Positions 9,709 through 18,700 of a stretch of DNA of 55,817 bases are shown in pieces. The DNA comes from Candidatus Epulonipiscium sp. GTDB taxonomy: Bacteria > Bacillota > Clostridia > Lachnospirales > Defluviitaleaceae. The translations under genes were made by a program, and so were the position numbers. Location of the stretch: NCBI GenBank assembly GCA_012519955.1, contig JAAYPH010000083.1, positions 1 through 55,817 of the forward strand. Direction: 5' to 3'. Below the pieces are notes generated by a model. That model was not told where the DNA came from and ran no database searches. It saw only the letters and a list, made by a program, of their open reading frames with translations. The first letter of the stretch is position 1. The number at the start of each line of letters is the position of its first letter.

Positions 9709-9811
9709 TTTTTTCACCCTTCACTTAAGATCAAGAAAAGCGAGGATCTATACCTTACCAATCATTCGAATCTATTTTTAAGGCAGCGCTTTTGCCATAA
9801 CTTTCAAGTGC

Positions 9812-10165
9812 TTAAAGCTTACTTAATGCTTTTACAATCATTTCCTCATCAAAAGGTTTTATGATAAATCCTTTTGCGCCCAAAAGAACCGATTCTTTTA
9901 CAAGAGATTCCTGCCCCAAAGCAGTAATCATAACCACGTTTGCAGATTTATCAAACTCTTTTATTCTTCTAAGGGACTCTATTCCATCCATTCCAGGCAT
10001 TGTGATATCCATAGTGACAATATCCGGTTTAAGAGTTTTGTACATTTTTACTGCATCATATCCGTCTTCCGCTTCTCCGACTACTTCGAATCCGTTTCTT
10101 TCAAGAATAAGCTTAAGACTCCCTCTTATAAACATTGTATCATCAACTATTAATACTTTTTTCAT
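9812..10165 (-). CDS. cheY: CheY-type single-domain response regulator
   Basis: A 117-residue receiver with no output domain. The acidic pocket is VDD at residues 7-9, the phosphoacceptor is D53 (VTMDITMPGMDG), and the conserved T/A and K positions fall in MITALGQ and FIIKPF. This is the size and composition of CheY, which carries the signal from CheA. The ATG at 10165 has a GGGGGG site 5 nt upstream; a GTG at 10183 has none. It sits between a second receiver gene and cheR. No flagellar motor genes are in the window, so its target is unseen. Confidence 0.9.
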   Translation of the reverse strand: MKKVLIVDDTMFIRGSLKLILERNGFEVVGEAEDGYDAVKMYKTLKPDIVTMDITMPGMDGIESLRRIKEFDKSANVVMITALGQESLVKESVLLGAKGFIIKPFDEEMIVKALSKL

Positions 10166-10316
10166 ATATACCCCCCTATACACTTATAAATTCCTCTTCA
10201 TTTTTTATAAATTCCACTGCTTTTCTTATGTATCTATTTGTATTTTCAAAACCCTTTGTTTGTTAATGTCTTCTTTCACACCCTCTTCCTAAACGAGTAG
10301 AAATTCTATGTACTTT

Positions 10317-10712
10317 TCAATTCAGCAGCTTTAATTCTTTCATGGCATTTATAATGCTGTCTATATCAATGGGCTTTGTTTTATAGACTTCATATTCTGT
10401 CTTATAAGAATCAAACATGATCTCTGTTTCGTTGAGGGCACTAATCATAATAACCTTGCATCTCTTTGAATCTTTAACTTTCTTTCTGTTCTCAAGCTCT
10501 CTAATAGCCCTTAATGCCTTGAGTCCATCAATCTTTGGCATCATAATATCAAGACATAATAAATCATAGGGAGTTCCTGACTCATGGGCAATTGCAAAGG
10601 CCTCAAAGGTTTCTATGCCGTCCACTGTCATATCGCACTCCCCATACTGAGAAAGAAGCTTAAATAATAATTTCCTGCTGACATAATCATCCTCAGCAAT
10701 TAGTATCCTCAT
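10317..10712 (-). CDS. Stand-alone response regulator receiver protein
   Basis: A 131-residue receiver-only protein with acidic residues in AEDD (7-9), phosphoacceptor D55 (LDIMMPKIDG) and K in KTKPI. It differs from CheY in having a longer alpha3-alpha4 region. It closely resembles the receiver gene at 44995-45411: both share ILIAEDD, SQYGECD and YDL-CLDIMMPK. It lies between the tetR gene and cheY. A G-rich site precedes the ATG. Its partner kinase may be the hybrid kinase of the other locus, but that is inference. Confidence 0.88.
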   Translation of the reverse strand: MRILIAEDDYVSRKLLFKLLSQYGECDMTVDGIETFEAFAIAHESGTPYDLLCLDIMMPKIDGLKALRAIRELENRKKVKDSKRCKVIMISALNETEIMFDSYKTEYEVYKTKPIDIDSIINAMKELKLLN

Positions 10713-10751
10713 TATAGTTCCCCCATTTTAACTAAATTAAATATTGATTGT

Positions 10752-11351
10752 TTACTCATTTCTGCTCAATGGACTGGTTTCCAGCACTTTTCTTATAGTT
10801 AACAGAATGCCGTCTTTCAGTGGATATGTATAGTCCGTCATTTTCCATCGAAACGTACTTGTTAAAACAATCCCTTTGATAATGTCAGCCAATTCCTCGG
10901 GGGTATAATAAGTACTGATTTCCCCTCTTTCCTGCCCTGTCACTATTGCTTGAGTAATAAACTCTATACGGTTCGTTATGACGTCTGTGATCAATTGGCG
11001 GGTGTGATCATAATGCATTAATACTTCATAATTTAAAAGAATCGCCGCAAGAGCAGGATAGGTTTCATATAATTCTACAAATGACTTAGTATATTCCAGA
11101 ATTTTGTCCTTACAAGAGATATCCTTTTTTATAATCGTATTAGCAATCATAGCATCAAATTGTGAAAAATACCGGATTACTTCAACCAAAACATCATCAA
11201 GCTTTTTAAAATGCTTGTATAAAAGTGATTCGGATATTCCTTGTTTCTCAGCTATCTTTTTAGTAGATAAGCCTTGGACGCCACTTTCGCTGATAATATC
11301 TATTGCAGCTAAAATGATGCTGTCTCTTCTTGTTGGAAATCCCTTTATCAT
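10752..11351 (-). CDS. TetR-family regulator heading the cheYRB locus
   Basis: A 199-residue TetR/AcrR-type regulator. The N-terminal helix-turn-helix is clear (STKKIAEKQGISESLLYKHFKK, about residues 29-50); the C-terminal ligand domain is not recognisable by sequence. It is the first gene of the unit, with a GGAGG site before the ATG at 11351, a sigma-A promoter and a perfect dyad between promoter and gene, so autoregulation and control of the downstream chemosensory genes is likely. It is a paralog of the TetR at 52185-52787 (shared RRDSI/KRESI start, LGISES/QGISES helix). Confidence 0.9.
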   Translation of the reverse strand: MIKGFPTRRDSIILAAIDIISESGVQGLSTKKIAEKQGISESLLYKHFKKLDDVLVEVIRYFSQFDAMIANTIIKKDISCKDKILEYTKSFVELYETYPALAAILLNYEVLMHYDHTRQLITDVITNRIEFITQAIVTGQERGEISTYYTPEELADIIKGIVLTSTFRWKMTDYTYPLKDGILLTIRKVLETSPLSRNE

Positions 11352-11365
11352 TTAATCCCTCCTGA

Positions 11366-11381
11366 GAGTGAATTTTCACTC
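11366..11381. promoter_or_regulatory. Perfect dyad, probable TetR operator
   Basis: GAGTGAATTTTCACTC is a perfect 7-2-7 inverted repeat just downstream of the expected transcription start and upstream of the tetR ribosome binding site. The position and size suit a TetR dimer. A related dyad precedes the second tetR gene at 52804-52819. Confidence 0.65.
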
Positions 11382-11394
11382 ACCTTGTAGTTCC

Positions 11395-11422
11395 ATTATA
11401 TACCTATCGTTTTACTTGTCAA
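11395..11422 (-). promoter_or_regulatory. Sigma-A promoter of the tetR-RR-cheYRB unit
   Basis: Minus strand TTGACA (11417-11422), 16 bp, TATAAT (11395-11400). Both boxes are perfect. Confidence 0.8.
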
Positions 11423-11478
11423 TGACTTCGCATAAAATTATGTAGAAATTTGAAAAAAATAACTCAAAAATTGCAAGA

Positions 11479-11509
11479 AAGGTAGCCAAAGCAAGACTTT
11501 GACTACCTT
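11479..11509 (-). terminator. Terminator after the alcohol dehydrogenase gene
   Basis: A 13-bp stem with one G-U pair in the minus-strand RNA and a 5-nt loop (arms 11479-11491 and 11497-11509). It is followed on the minus strand by a T-rich stretch, 8 nt beyond the stop codon. Confidence 0.7.
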
Positions 11510-11516
11510 TCTATAA

Positions 11517-12620
11517 TTAAACGATATTAAAGCTCTTTTTATATATTGCGTAAAGATCTTCTTGTGATACCTTTCCCGGATGATTTTTTAATTTCGCTTC
11601 ATTGCTGATCATGCCTTCAACATATTCAGAGACTTCTTTTGCAGTAATCTTTTCTTTTTCTCCTAACAATAGTTCCAGAAATGCTCCTAAGTCTTCTAAA
11701 CTGTCAAGTCCTAAGCATCTTAGGATTTTTTGTACCTTTTGTTTGTCCGGATGCATTTCTAAATAGGCTTTCATTAGAAGACCGTTCGCCCTGCCGTGGG
11801 CTACATTATGAAAATATGTAAGTGCATAACCCATACCGTGGGGAAGAGATGTTCCGCTATGGGCAATTACCATTCCGGCAATGGTTGAAGTGAGCAATAA
11901 TTTTTCTCTTATTTCATAGGTAAAATTCTTATTTTTTAAGGCTTCCATACATTCTGAGAAAAAACTTAGTCCCTTCTCTGCCCAAATATCGCTAAAGAGA
12001 TTTGCTTTAACGGTCAGATAGCCTTCAACAAGATGAGAAAGGGCGTCCACTGCCGTATTGATGGTAATAGCATCCGGCATATCCATCATATACTTTGCAT
12101 CTAAAAATGCGATATCAAAAAATACCGTATGGGCGAAATTTCGTTTGGTTTTAGCCTGATGGTCGGTTAATATGGCATAAGGTGTTGTTTCGGAACCAGT
12201 GCCTGCCGTGGTAGGTACTGCAATAAGAGGAATCGTATTCATAGGCTTTGTAATAAAAAGATCTTCTTTGGTGCTATCTTTATTGGCAACAAGAATATCA
12301 ATACCTTTTGCCGCGTCCAGAGGAGAACCTCCCCCTATGGCAATAATAAAATCTACTTTTTCTTTTCTTCCAAAGTCTCCGCCCTTTTGAACCGTTTCCA
12401 TAGAAGGATTTTCTTCTACTTCGTCAAAAATACAGTATGCTATTTCATTTTGTTCAAGCACATCAACGATGTCTTGTAGAGAGCCATTTTTCCTGGCAGA
12501 ACTTCTGCCTGTTACAATTAACGCTTTTTTACCATAATTTTCAAATAAAGTAGAATGATTGCGTATAACTTCTTTCCCAAATAAAACTTTTGTAGGCATC
12601 AAATATTCAAAAGATTCCAT
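11517..12620 (-). CDS. Iron-containing (group III) alcohol dehydrogenase
   Basis: A 367-residue NAD(P)-dependent Fe-type alcohol dehydrogenase. The dinucleotide motif is IIAIGGGSPLDAAKGI. Metal ligands are expected in DALSHLVEGY and in the segment from HSGTSLPHGMGYALTYFH to NVAHG. VPTTAGTGSETTPYA is the family core. It reduces aldehydes or oxidises short alcohols or diols in fermentation; the exact substrate cannot be read. It is a single-gene unit with its own promoter and terminator. A GGGGA site precedes the ATG at 12620. Confidence 0.92.
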   Translation of the reverse strand: MESFEYLMPTKVLFGKEVIRNHSTLFENYGKKALIVTGRSSARKNGSLQDIVDVLEQNEIAYCIFDEVEENPSMETVQKGGDFGRKEKVDFIIAIGGGSPLDAAKGIDILVANKDSTKEDLFITKPMNTIPLIAVPTTAGTGSETTPYAILTDHQAKTKRNFAHTVFFDIAFLDAKYMMDMPDAITINTAVDALSHLVEGYLTVKANLFSDIWAEKGLSFFSECMEALKNKNFTYEIREKLLLTSTIAGMVIAHSGTSLPHGMGYALTYFHNVAHGRANGLLMKAYLEMHPDKQKVQKILRCLGLDSLEDLGAFLELLLGEKEKITAKEVSEYVEGMISNEAKLKNHPGKVSQEDLYAIYKKSFNIV

Positions 12621-12672
12621 AGGAGCATCCCCTTTTTATCATAATGATCTTTTACTGCTTTTCTTATATATT

Positions 12673-12701
12673 ATTATATTACTCTATTTAAGAAAAGTCT
12701 A
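12673..12701 (-). promoter_or_regulatory. Probable promoter of the alcohol dehydrogenase gene
   Basis: Minus strand TAGACT (12696-12701), 17 bp, TATAAT (12673-12678). The -10 is perfect and the -35 moderate. Confidence 0.5.
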
Positions 12702-12726
12702 ATAGGATGAGATACTCCTATGTCGC

Positions 12727-12870
12727 CTATTCTTTTCCACACCCATGGGAATGAGAGCAGCCTGAGCAGCCGCCTGAGCAGCCCTCGTCACTTGTTAATT
12801 GCTTAAATGTCCTGTATCCAACCCAAGCAAAACCAGCTAATACAATAGAACCAATAATCCATGTTGCCAA
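12727..12870 (-). CDS. FeoB-associated Cys-rich membrane protein
   Basis: A 47-residue protein, too short for most gene callers. One N-terminal membrane helix (WIIGSIVLAGFAWVGY, about 4-19) is followed by a Cys/His-rich tail (CSGGCSGCSHSHGCGKE). This is the layout of the small FeoB-associated protein often found after feoB in Firmicutes, thought to assist ferrous iron uptake at the membrane. The start is a TTG at 12870 with an AGGAGG site (12879-12884) 8 nt upstream. That site overlaps the feoB stop codon, so translation is probably coupled. It is the last gene of the feo operon. Confidence 0.85.
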   Translation of the reverse strand: MATWIIGSIVLAGFAWVGYRTFKQLTSDEGCSGGCSGCSHSHGCGKE

Positions 12871-12882
12871 TGAGAACACCTC

Positions 12883-15021
12883 CTATACACCGACTTCTTT
12901 GGTGCGATATAATTTATCTGTTTCTTTATATGGCCTAACTAATAAATAAATAAACGCTGCGGTAAGAATAAGAGCTATTATAGTTCCAATGCCAAATCCA
13001 TGGCCTGTTAATGTCATTCCTAATTGATAGAGGATTAAAGAAATAATGTAAGCAAAGCCTGTTTGATAGCCTACGGCAATCAATGTCCATTTTGCATTGC
13101 CCATTTCTCTTCTTATAGCACCAATGGCGGCAAAACATGGCGCACACAACAGGTTAAAAATTAAGAAAGAGTATGCTGAAAGAGCTGTGAAAGAAGCTTG
13201 GAGATTGCCCCAAATTTCTGTACCATCCTCTGCTACTTCAGCAAATCCGTATAAAACTCCAAAGGTACCAACGACATTTTCCTTTGCAATAAGTCCTGTA
13301 ATCGTTGCAACCGCTGCCTGCCAATCTCCCCAACCAAGAGGCGTAAACAAAGGTGCAATCACACTGCCGATGGAAGCCAACATGGATTCTGAAGTATCTA
13401 CCATTTCCATTGTCCAGTTAAATGTACTTAAAAACCATACGAGACCGGAGGCAAGGAAAATAATTGTACCGGCTTTTCTAACAAAAGACTTTCCTCTGTC
13501 CCACATATGAATCAATACGCCCTTAAGCCCCGGAACATGATATGGGGGCAATTCCATAACAAAGGGTGCAGGATCTCCGGAAAAGCTCCTCATTTTCTTT
13601 AATAGGATTCCTGAGGTAATAATTGCAGCCATACCTACAAAATATGCGGATGGAGCAACCCAGGCAGAGCCAGGAAATAAAGCCCCTGCAATTAATGCAA
13701 TAATAGGCAGTTTAGCCGAACAAGGAATAAAAGTTGTTGTTATAATGGTCATCTTACGGTCTCTTTCATTTTCGATCGTTCGGGACGCCATAATTCCGGG
13801 AACCCCACAGCCTGTTCCAATAAGAATCGGAATAAAGGATTTACCGGAAAGACCAAATTTGCGAAAAATCCTATCCATAATAAAAGCTATACGAGCCATA
13901 TATCCACAGTCTTCTAAAATCGCCAGGAAAAAGAAAAGTACAAGCATCTGAGGCAAGAATCCAAGTACCGCTCCTACACCCCCTACAATACCGTCAAGGA
14001 TCAAAGATGTAAGCCAATCAGCAGTACCGACAGAGGTTAAAAAGCCTTCCACAGCAGGTGGAATGATTTCTCCAAACAATACGTCATTTACCCAATCCGT
14101 AGCCCAAGTTCCCACAGTTGTTACGGACACATAGTACACAAGAAACATCACTGCAGCAAAAATAGGCAACGCTAAAAATCTGTTTGTAACAATGGTATCT
14201 ATTTTATCAGAGGTACTCATCTTTGAAGTATTTTTCTTATGTACACATTTATTGACAATGCCACTGATATAATTATAGCGTTCATTGGTGATAATACTTT
14301 CACTGTCGTCATCTAATTCCTCTTCTAATTGTACAATCAACGCTTCAATCTGATCCTTTTGATCCTGGGACAAATTCACTTGCTCCATAACCTTTTGATC
14401 CCGCTCAAAAAGCTTGATGGCAAACCAACGTAAAGTATTCTGTTCTACAACATTTTTTATAAGTTCTGCAATAGAAGAAAGGACCTTTTCGACTCCTTGT
14501 GAAAACATTTGAGGAGGTATCATTTTCTTATTCTTTTTAGCCAATTCCACTGCCTTCTCGGCTGCTTCTTTACAGCCTTCTCCCTTAAGGGCAGAGGTTT
14601 CTATGATGTCACATCCTATGTATTTACTAAGCTTATGTATATCGATGGTATCGCCGTTCTTTTTCAGCACATCGGTCATATTAAGGGCTATCACCATGGG
14701 TATGCCTATTTCTAAAAGTTGTGTTGTAAGATAAAGATTTCTTTCTATATTCGTACTGTCTACAATATTAATGATCGCATCTGGCTTTTCTGTAATGAGA
14801 TAATTTCTTGTAACCACCTCTTCTAAGGTATAGGGTGAAAGAGAATAAATGCCGGGCAAGTCTATAATCCCTACATCCTTTTGACCTTTTAATTTGCCTT
14901 CTTTCTTCTCCACTGTTACACCGGGCCAGTTCCCTACATATTGTGAACTTCCCGTTAAACTGTTAAACATGGTTGTTTTACCGCTATTGGGATTTCCGGC
15001 AAGCGCAATTTTAATTCCCAT
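12883..15021 (-). CDS. feoB: Ferrous iron transporter FeoB
   Basis: A 712-residue inner-membrane Fe(II) uptake protein. The cytosolic N-terminal G domain has G1 GNPNSGKT (9-16), G3 DLPG, G4 NMTD and a G5-like SALKG. A helical region leads to the core of about 8-10 membrane segments, with two Gate motifs: FIPILIGTGCGVPGIMASRTI and the C-terminal FLIFNLLCAPCFAAIGAI. A GGAGG site supports the ATG at 15021. It is the third gene of a Fur-boxed operon after two feoA genes and is followed by the Cys-rich partner. Length and motifs are complete. Confidence 0.97.
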   Translation of the reverse strand: MGIKIALAGNPNSGKTTMFNSLTGSSQYVGNWPGVTVEKKEGKLKGQKDVGIIDLPGIYSLSPYTLEEVVTRNYLITEKPDAIINIVDSTNIERNLYLTTQLLEIGIPMVIALNMTDVLKKNGDTIDIHKLSKYIGCDIIETSALKGEGCKEAAEKAVELAKKNKKMIPPQMFSQGVEKVLSSIAELIKNVVEQNTLRWFAIKLFERDQKVMEQVNLSQDQKDQIEALIVQLEEELDDDSESIITNERYNYISGIVNKCVHKKNTSKMSTSDKIDTIVTNRFLALPIFAAVMFLVYYVSVTTVGTWATDWVNDVLFGEIIPPAVEGFLTSVGTADWLTSLILDGIVGGVGAVLGFLPQMLVLFFFLAILEDCGYMARIAFIMDRIFRKFGLSGKSFIPILIGTGCGVPGIMASRTIENERDRKMTIITTTFIPCSAKLPIIALIAGALFPGSAWVAPSAYFVGMAAIITSGILLKKMRSFSGDPAPFVMELPPYHVPGLKGVLIHMWDRGKSFVRKAGTIIFLASGLVWFLSTFNWTMEMVDTSESMLASIGSVIAPLFTPLGWGDWQAAVATITGLIAKENVVGTFGVLYGFAEVAEDGTEIWGNLQASFTALSAYSFLIFNLLCAPCFAAIGAIRREMGNAKWTLIAVGYQTGFAYIISLILYQLGMTLTGHGFGIGTIIALILTAAFIYLLVRPYKETDKLYRTKEVGV

Positions 15022-15050
15022 TATTGATTCCTCCTATAACTGTGCTAATC

Positions 15051-15272
15051 CTACATAACTTCTATCATTTCTGCATCGGCTTTTCGCAAACTTAATTCAT
15101 AATTGCGTACATTGACTTCAATGGGATCTCCTAAGGGAGCAACTTTTCTAACAAAAATTTCAGTCCCTTTGGTAATGCCCATATCCATAATTCTTCTCTT
15201 AACCGGTCCTGCTCCATGGAGCTTAACAACGGTGACGGTTTCTCCACATTTTACAGTTCTCAAGGTTTTCAT
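15051..15272 (-). CDS. feoA: FeoA-domain protein
   Basis: A 73-residue SH3-like FeoA protein (KTLRTVKCGETVTVVKLHG, KRRIMDMGITKGTEIFVRKVAPLGDPIEV). It is a cytosolic partner of FeoB in Fe(II) uptake. I use the ATG at 15272, which has AGGAGG (15279-15284) 6 nt upstream; an in-frame ATG at 15290 lies upstream of that site. The site overlaps the stop of the preceding feoA-like gene. It lies 29 nt before feoB. Confidence 0.93.
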   Translation of the reverse strand: MKTLRTVKCGETVTVVKLHGAGPVKRRIMDMGITKGTEIFVRKVAPLGDPIEVNVRNYELSLRKADAEMIEVM

Positions 15273-15282
15273 CCTATTCCTC

Positions 15283-15492
15283 CTAAACATAGATTCTGTT
15301 TACCAGTCTTTTATCCAGTGCTACTCGAGTTTCTTTGATATTGATGATCATATTGCCTCCTATTTCTGAAACAACTGTTACACTTTCGCCCTCAACAAAG
15401 CCAAGGCTCCCTAAAAACTTACGCACCTGATCTTTTCCCGTGATTTTCTTTATGTAATTGGTTTCTCCTGGTTTTGCCATCGTCAATAACAT
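15283..15492 (-). CDS. Second FeoA-domain protein, first gene of the feo operon
   Basis: A 69-residue FeoA-like protein (LTMAKPGETNYIKKITGKDQVRKF, LGSLGFVEGESVTVVSEIGGNMII) that differs clearly from the other feoA. Tandem feoA genes before feoB are common in Clostridia; the division of labour is unknown. The start is the ATG at 15492 with AGGAGG at 15500-15505. The longer frame upstream (to 15546) runs into the Fur-box region and is not coding. It is the first gene after the Fur-controlled promoter. Confidence 0.9.
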   Translation of the reverse strand: MLLTMAKPGETNYIKKITGKDQVRKFLGSLGFVEGESVTVVSEIGGNMIINIKETRVALDKRLVNRIYV

Positions 15493-15530
15493 GACAATTC
15501 CTCCTATATAAAATGAAATTTTTTGATTTT

Positions 15531-15604
15531 TGAAATTGATTATCATTACTGAAATTCATAATATCATAATTTTACCAATACGTCAATAATGAAATTCATT
15601 ATCA
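15531..15604 (-). promoter_or_regulatory. Cluster of Fur boxes over the feo promoter
   Basis: Two 15-mers match the 7-1-7 Fur pattern and are identical except at the centre: TGAAATT-G-ATTATCA at 15531-15545 and TGAAATT-C-ATTATCA at 15590-15604. A third degenerate copy (15550-15566) overlaps the -10 box. The outer boxes flank the -35 and the start region, so iron-loaded Fur would block transcription. Confidence 0.75.
15558..15586 (-). promoter_or_regulatory. Promoter of the feo operon
   Basis: Minus strand TTGACG (15581-15586), 17 bp, TATTAT (15558-15563), embedded in the Fur-box cluster. Confidence 0.6.
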
Positions 15605-15656
15605 AAACCTTTGTCGGTTAAGACTTTTAAGGGCTTTTTCATTGAAAAATTAATAA

Positions 15657-15695
15657 GGACGGTTCTCTTTGATTTTTCAATCAAAAGAACTGTCC
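15657..15695 (-). terminator. Terminator after purL
   Basis: A long imperfect stem pairs GGAC...GTTCT...TTGAT with its complement. On the minus strand TTATTAATTTTTC follows. It begins about 33 nt beyond the purL stop. Confidence 0.65.
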
Positions 15696-15727
15696 CTATT
15701 GATTTATTTCACTATAAGTTAAAGTAT

Positions 15728-18700
15728 TTAGTTGAAATATTCGACGCCTGATCGGAATATTTTTTGATCTTTTTCTCCTGGAATATTTTTAGCTACATTG
15801 CTTCCGATTCTTTCAGAGTGTCCCATTTTACCTAAGATTCTTCCATCAGGACTGGTGATTCCTTCTATGGCATGCATGGAGCCATTAGGATTAAATGCAA
15901 TATCATAGGTTGGATTACCGTCTAAATCTACATACTGAGTTGCCACTTGCCCATTTTCAAAGAGCTGCTGCATCATTTCTTCAGAGGCAACAAATCTTCC
16001 TTCTCCATGGGATACGGCGATTTGATGAAGATCCCCTGCTTCTACATGGGCAAACCAGGGAGATTTTGTCGATGTGATTATCGTCGTAACCATATTGGAT
16101 ACGTGACGCCCGAGGGTGTTGAATGTAAGAGTCGGACAATCAACATCTGTATCTCTTATTTCTCCGTAGGGTACCAAGCCTAATTTAATCAGGGCTTGAA
16201 AACCGTTACAAATTCCAAGCATCAACCCATCCCTATTGTTTAAAAGGTTCATGACCGCTTCTTTGATTCGAGGATTTCTAAACACTGTAGCTATGAATTT
16301 ACCGCTTCCTTCCGGTTCATCACCGGCACTAAAGCCTCCGGGAATCATGATAATTTGAGCATTATTAATTGCTTTGACCATATGATCAACGGATTCTTCT
16401 ATATGGGAAGGCACTAAATTTTTAAATACCGATACATTAACAATTCCTCCCGCTTCTTCAAAGGCTTTTTGAGTATCATACTCACAATTGGTTCCTGGGA
16501 ATACCGGGATAAAGATGCGCGGCTTTGCTATTTTAATCTTAGCTCTGTTGAGATTCCTTTCAGTATAAACCTTATTAATAGGCTTTTCTTTGATTTCTTC
16601 AACTTTTGTGGGGAATACCTTTTCCAGCGGTTTTTCCCAGGCTTTTAGAAGTTCTTCAAGAGAAAGTTCAATATTGTTCACCCAAATATACGGGCTGTCT
16701 TGAGTTTCTCCTAATAGAATATAGTTGATTTCTTTAAGAAGCTCAATATTCTCTTCCTCGATTTCTAGAATTAATGAGCCGTAATTCGGAGCAAACAGAT
16801 CTTCCGGACTGATTTCTCTTGTAAACTTCATGCCTATTTTATTTCCAAAACTCATTTTGCTGATGGCTTCAGCGATGCCACCTAATTTTACAGTATGGGC
16901 AGATAGTATTTTCCCTTCCTGAATGAGTCTTGTTATTGTGGAATAATTTCTATCTAATGCTTCAAAATCAGGAAGCTCATAGGCATCTCTTTTAAGAGGA
17001 CTGTAAACAATCTTACTTCCGGATTTTTTGAATTCCGGAGAAATAACTGTATCTACATTAACCATATCCACTGCAAAAGCCGTAAGGGTAGGAGGAACGT
17101 CTAAATCTTTAAAGGTTCCTGACATACTGTCTTTTCCGCCAATTGCCGCAGTTCCCAATTTCTTTTGCACATAATATGCCCCAAGCAGAGAGGCTAAAGG
17201 TTTACCCCATCTTTTAGGGTCTTTTCCTAAACGTTCAAAGTATTCCTGGAGAGTCAAACGAATACTTCTGTAGTCTCCCCCTACTGCTACAACCTTTGCC
17301 ACAGCTTCTATAATGGCATATACGGACCCATGGAAGGGACTCCATTTGGATAATCTGGGGTTGTAGCCATGGCTCATAATGGTTCCACTTTTTGTTTCAC
17401 CGTTTAAAACAGGAATTTTACCAACCATACATTCTGCAGGGGTTAATTGATATCTGCCTCCAAAAGGCATAAGAACTGTTCCGCCCCCAATGGTACTGTC
17501 GAAGCGTTCCACTAGTCCTATTTGACTGCATACATTTAGGTCTTTTAAATTGGCGATCCAGGCATCTTTAAGATCTTCAAGTTTATCTTTAATATCTTCT
17601 TTAAGTACATTAAAGTAATTTTTGTCCGCTTCAGGAGCTACGATAAATCCATCGGCCCTTTGAGTCGCTCCATTGGTATTTAAAAATTCCCTGCTAATGT
17701 CTACAATGGCTTTGTCATTCCAGAACATTTTTAATCTATTGTCAGAGGTTACCTTGGCAACCTCTACAGCTTCCAGGTTTTCTTCTTCTGCCAGTGCAAT
17801 AAATTCTTCTACATTCCCCGGCTCAATCACCACTGCCATTCTTTCCTGGGATTCGGAGATTGCCAGTTCTGTTCCGTCCAATCCTTCATATTTTTTCGGT
17901 ACTGCATTCAGATTAATTTCCAGTCCGTCTGCCAATTCTCCAATGGCAACAGATACCCCTCCGGCACCAAAATCGTTACAGCGTTTAATCATGGTACTTA
18001 CTTTAGGATTTCTGAATAATCTTTGGATTTTACGCTCAGTTGGTGGATTTCCTTTCTGTACTTCAGCACCACAGCTGGTTAAGGATTCTTCCGTATGTTC
18101 TTTAGAAGAACCTGTTGCACCGCCACAACCGTCCCTTCCCGTTCTTCCTCCAAGAAGAATAATGACATCCCCTTCTTCCGGTACGCCACGAACGACATTT
18201 TTCTTAGGTGCTGCAGCAATTACCGCACCGATTTCCATTCTTTTTGCCACGTAGCCCTCATCATAGATTTCCGCCACATGACCGGTGGCAAGACCAATTT
18301 GGTTTCCATAGGAACTGTAGCCGTGAGCAGCTCCTGTTGTGATTTTTCTTTGGGGCAGTTTTCCGGGTAAGGTATCCTGTACGGAAGTTCTAGGGTCTCC
18401 GCTGCCTGTTACACGCATTGCCTGATACACATAAGCTCTTCCCGATAATGGGTCTCTGATGGCTCCACCAAGACAGGTAGCAGCACCCCCAAAGGGTTCT
18501 ATCTCTGTAGGATGATTATGGGTTTCGTTTTTAAACATCACAAGCCATTCTTCATCTTCACCATTCACATCAACTTTAACTTTAATACTGCAGGCATTTA
18601 TTTCATCAGATACTTCTAGATCCTCTAATTTTCCCTGTTTTCTTAATTCCTTCATTCCCATAAGGGCTATATCCATGAGGCAAATATCTTTCTGCTTTTG

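Noticed and set aside
10166-10316. Internal promoter between the receiver gene and cheY
   Set aside because: No pair of boxes with acceptable spacing was found in this AT-rich gap.
17673-18254. 193-codon plus-strand open frame
   Set aside because: It lies wholly antisense to purL, has no ribosome binding site or recognisable domain, and mirrors purL codon structure.
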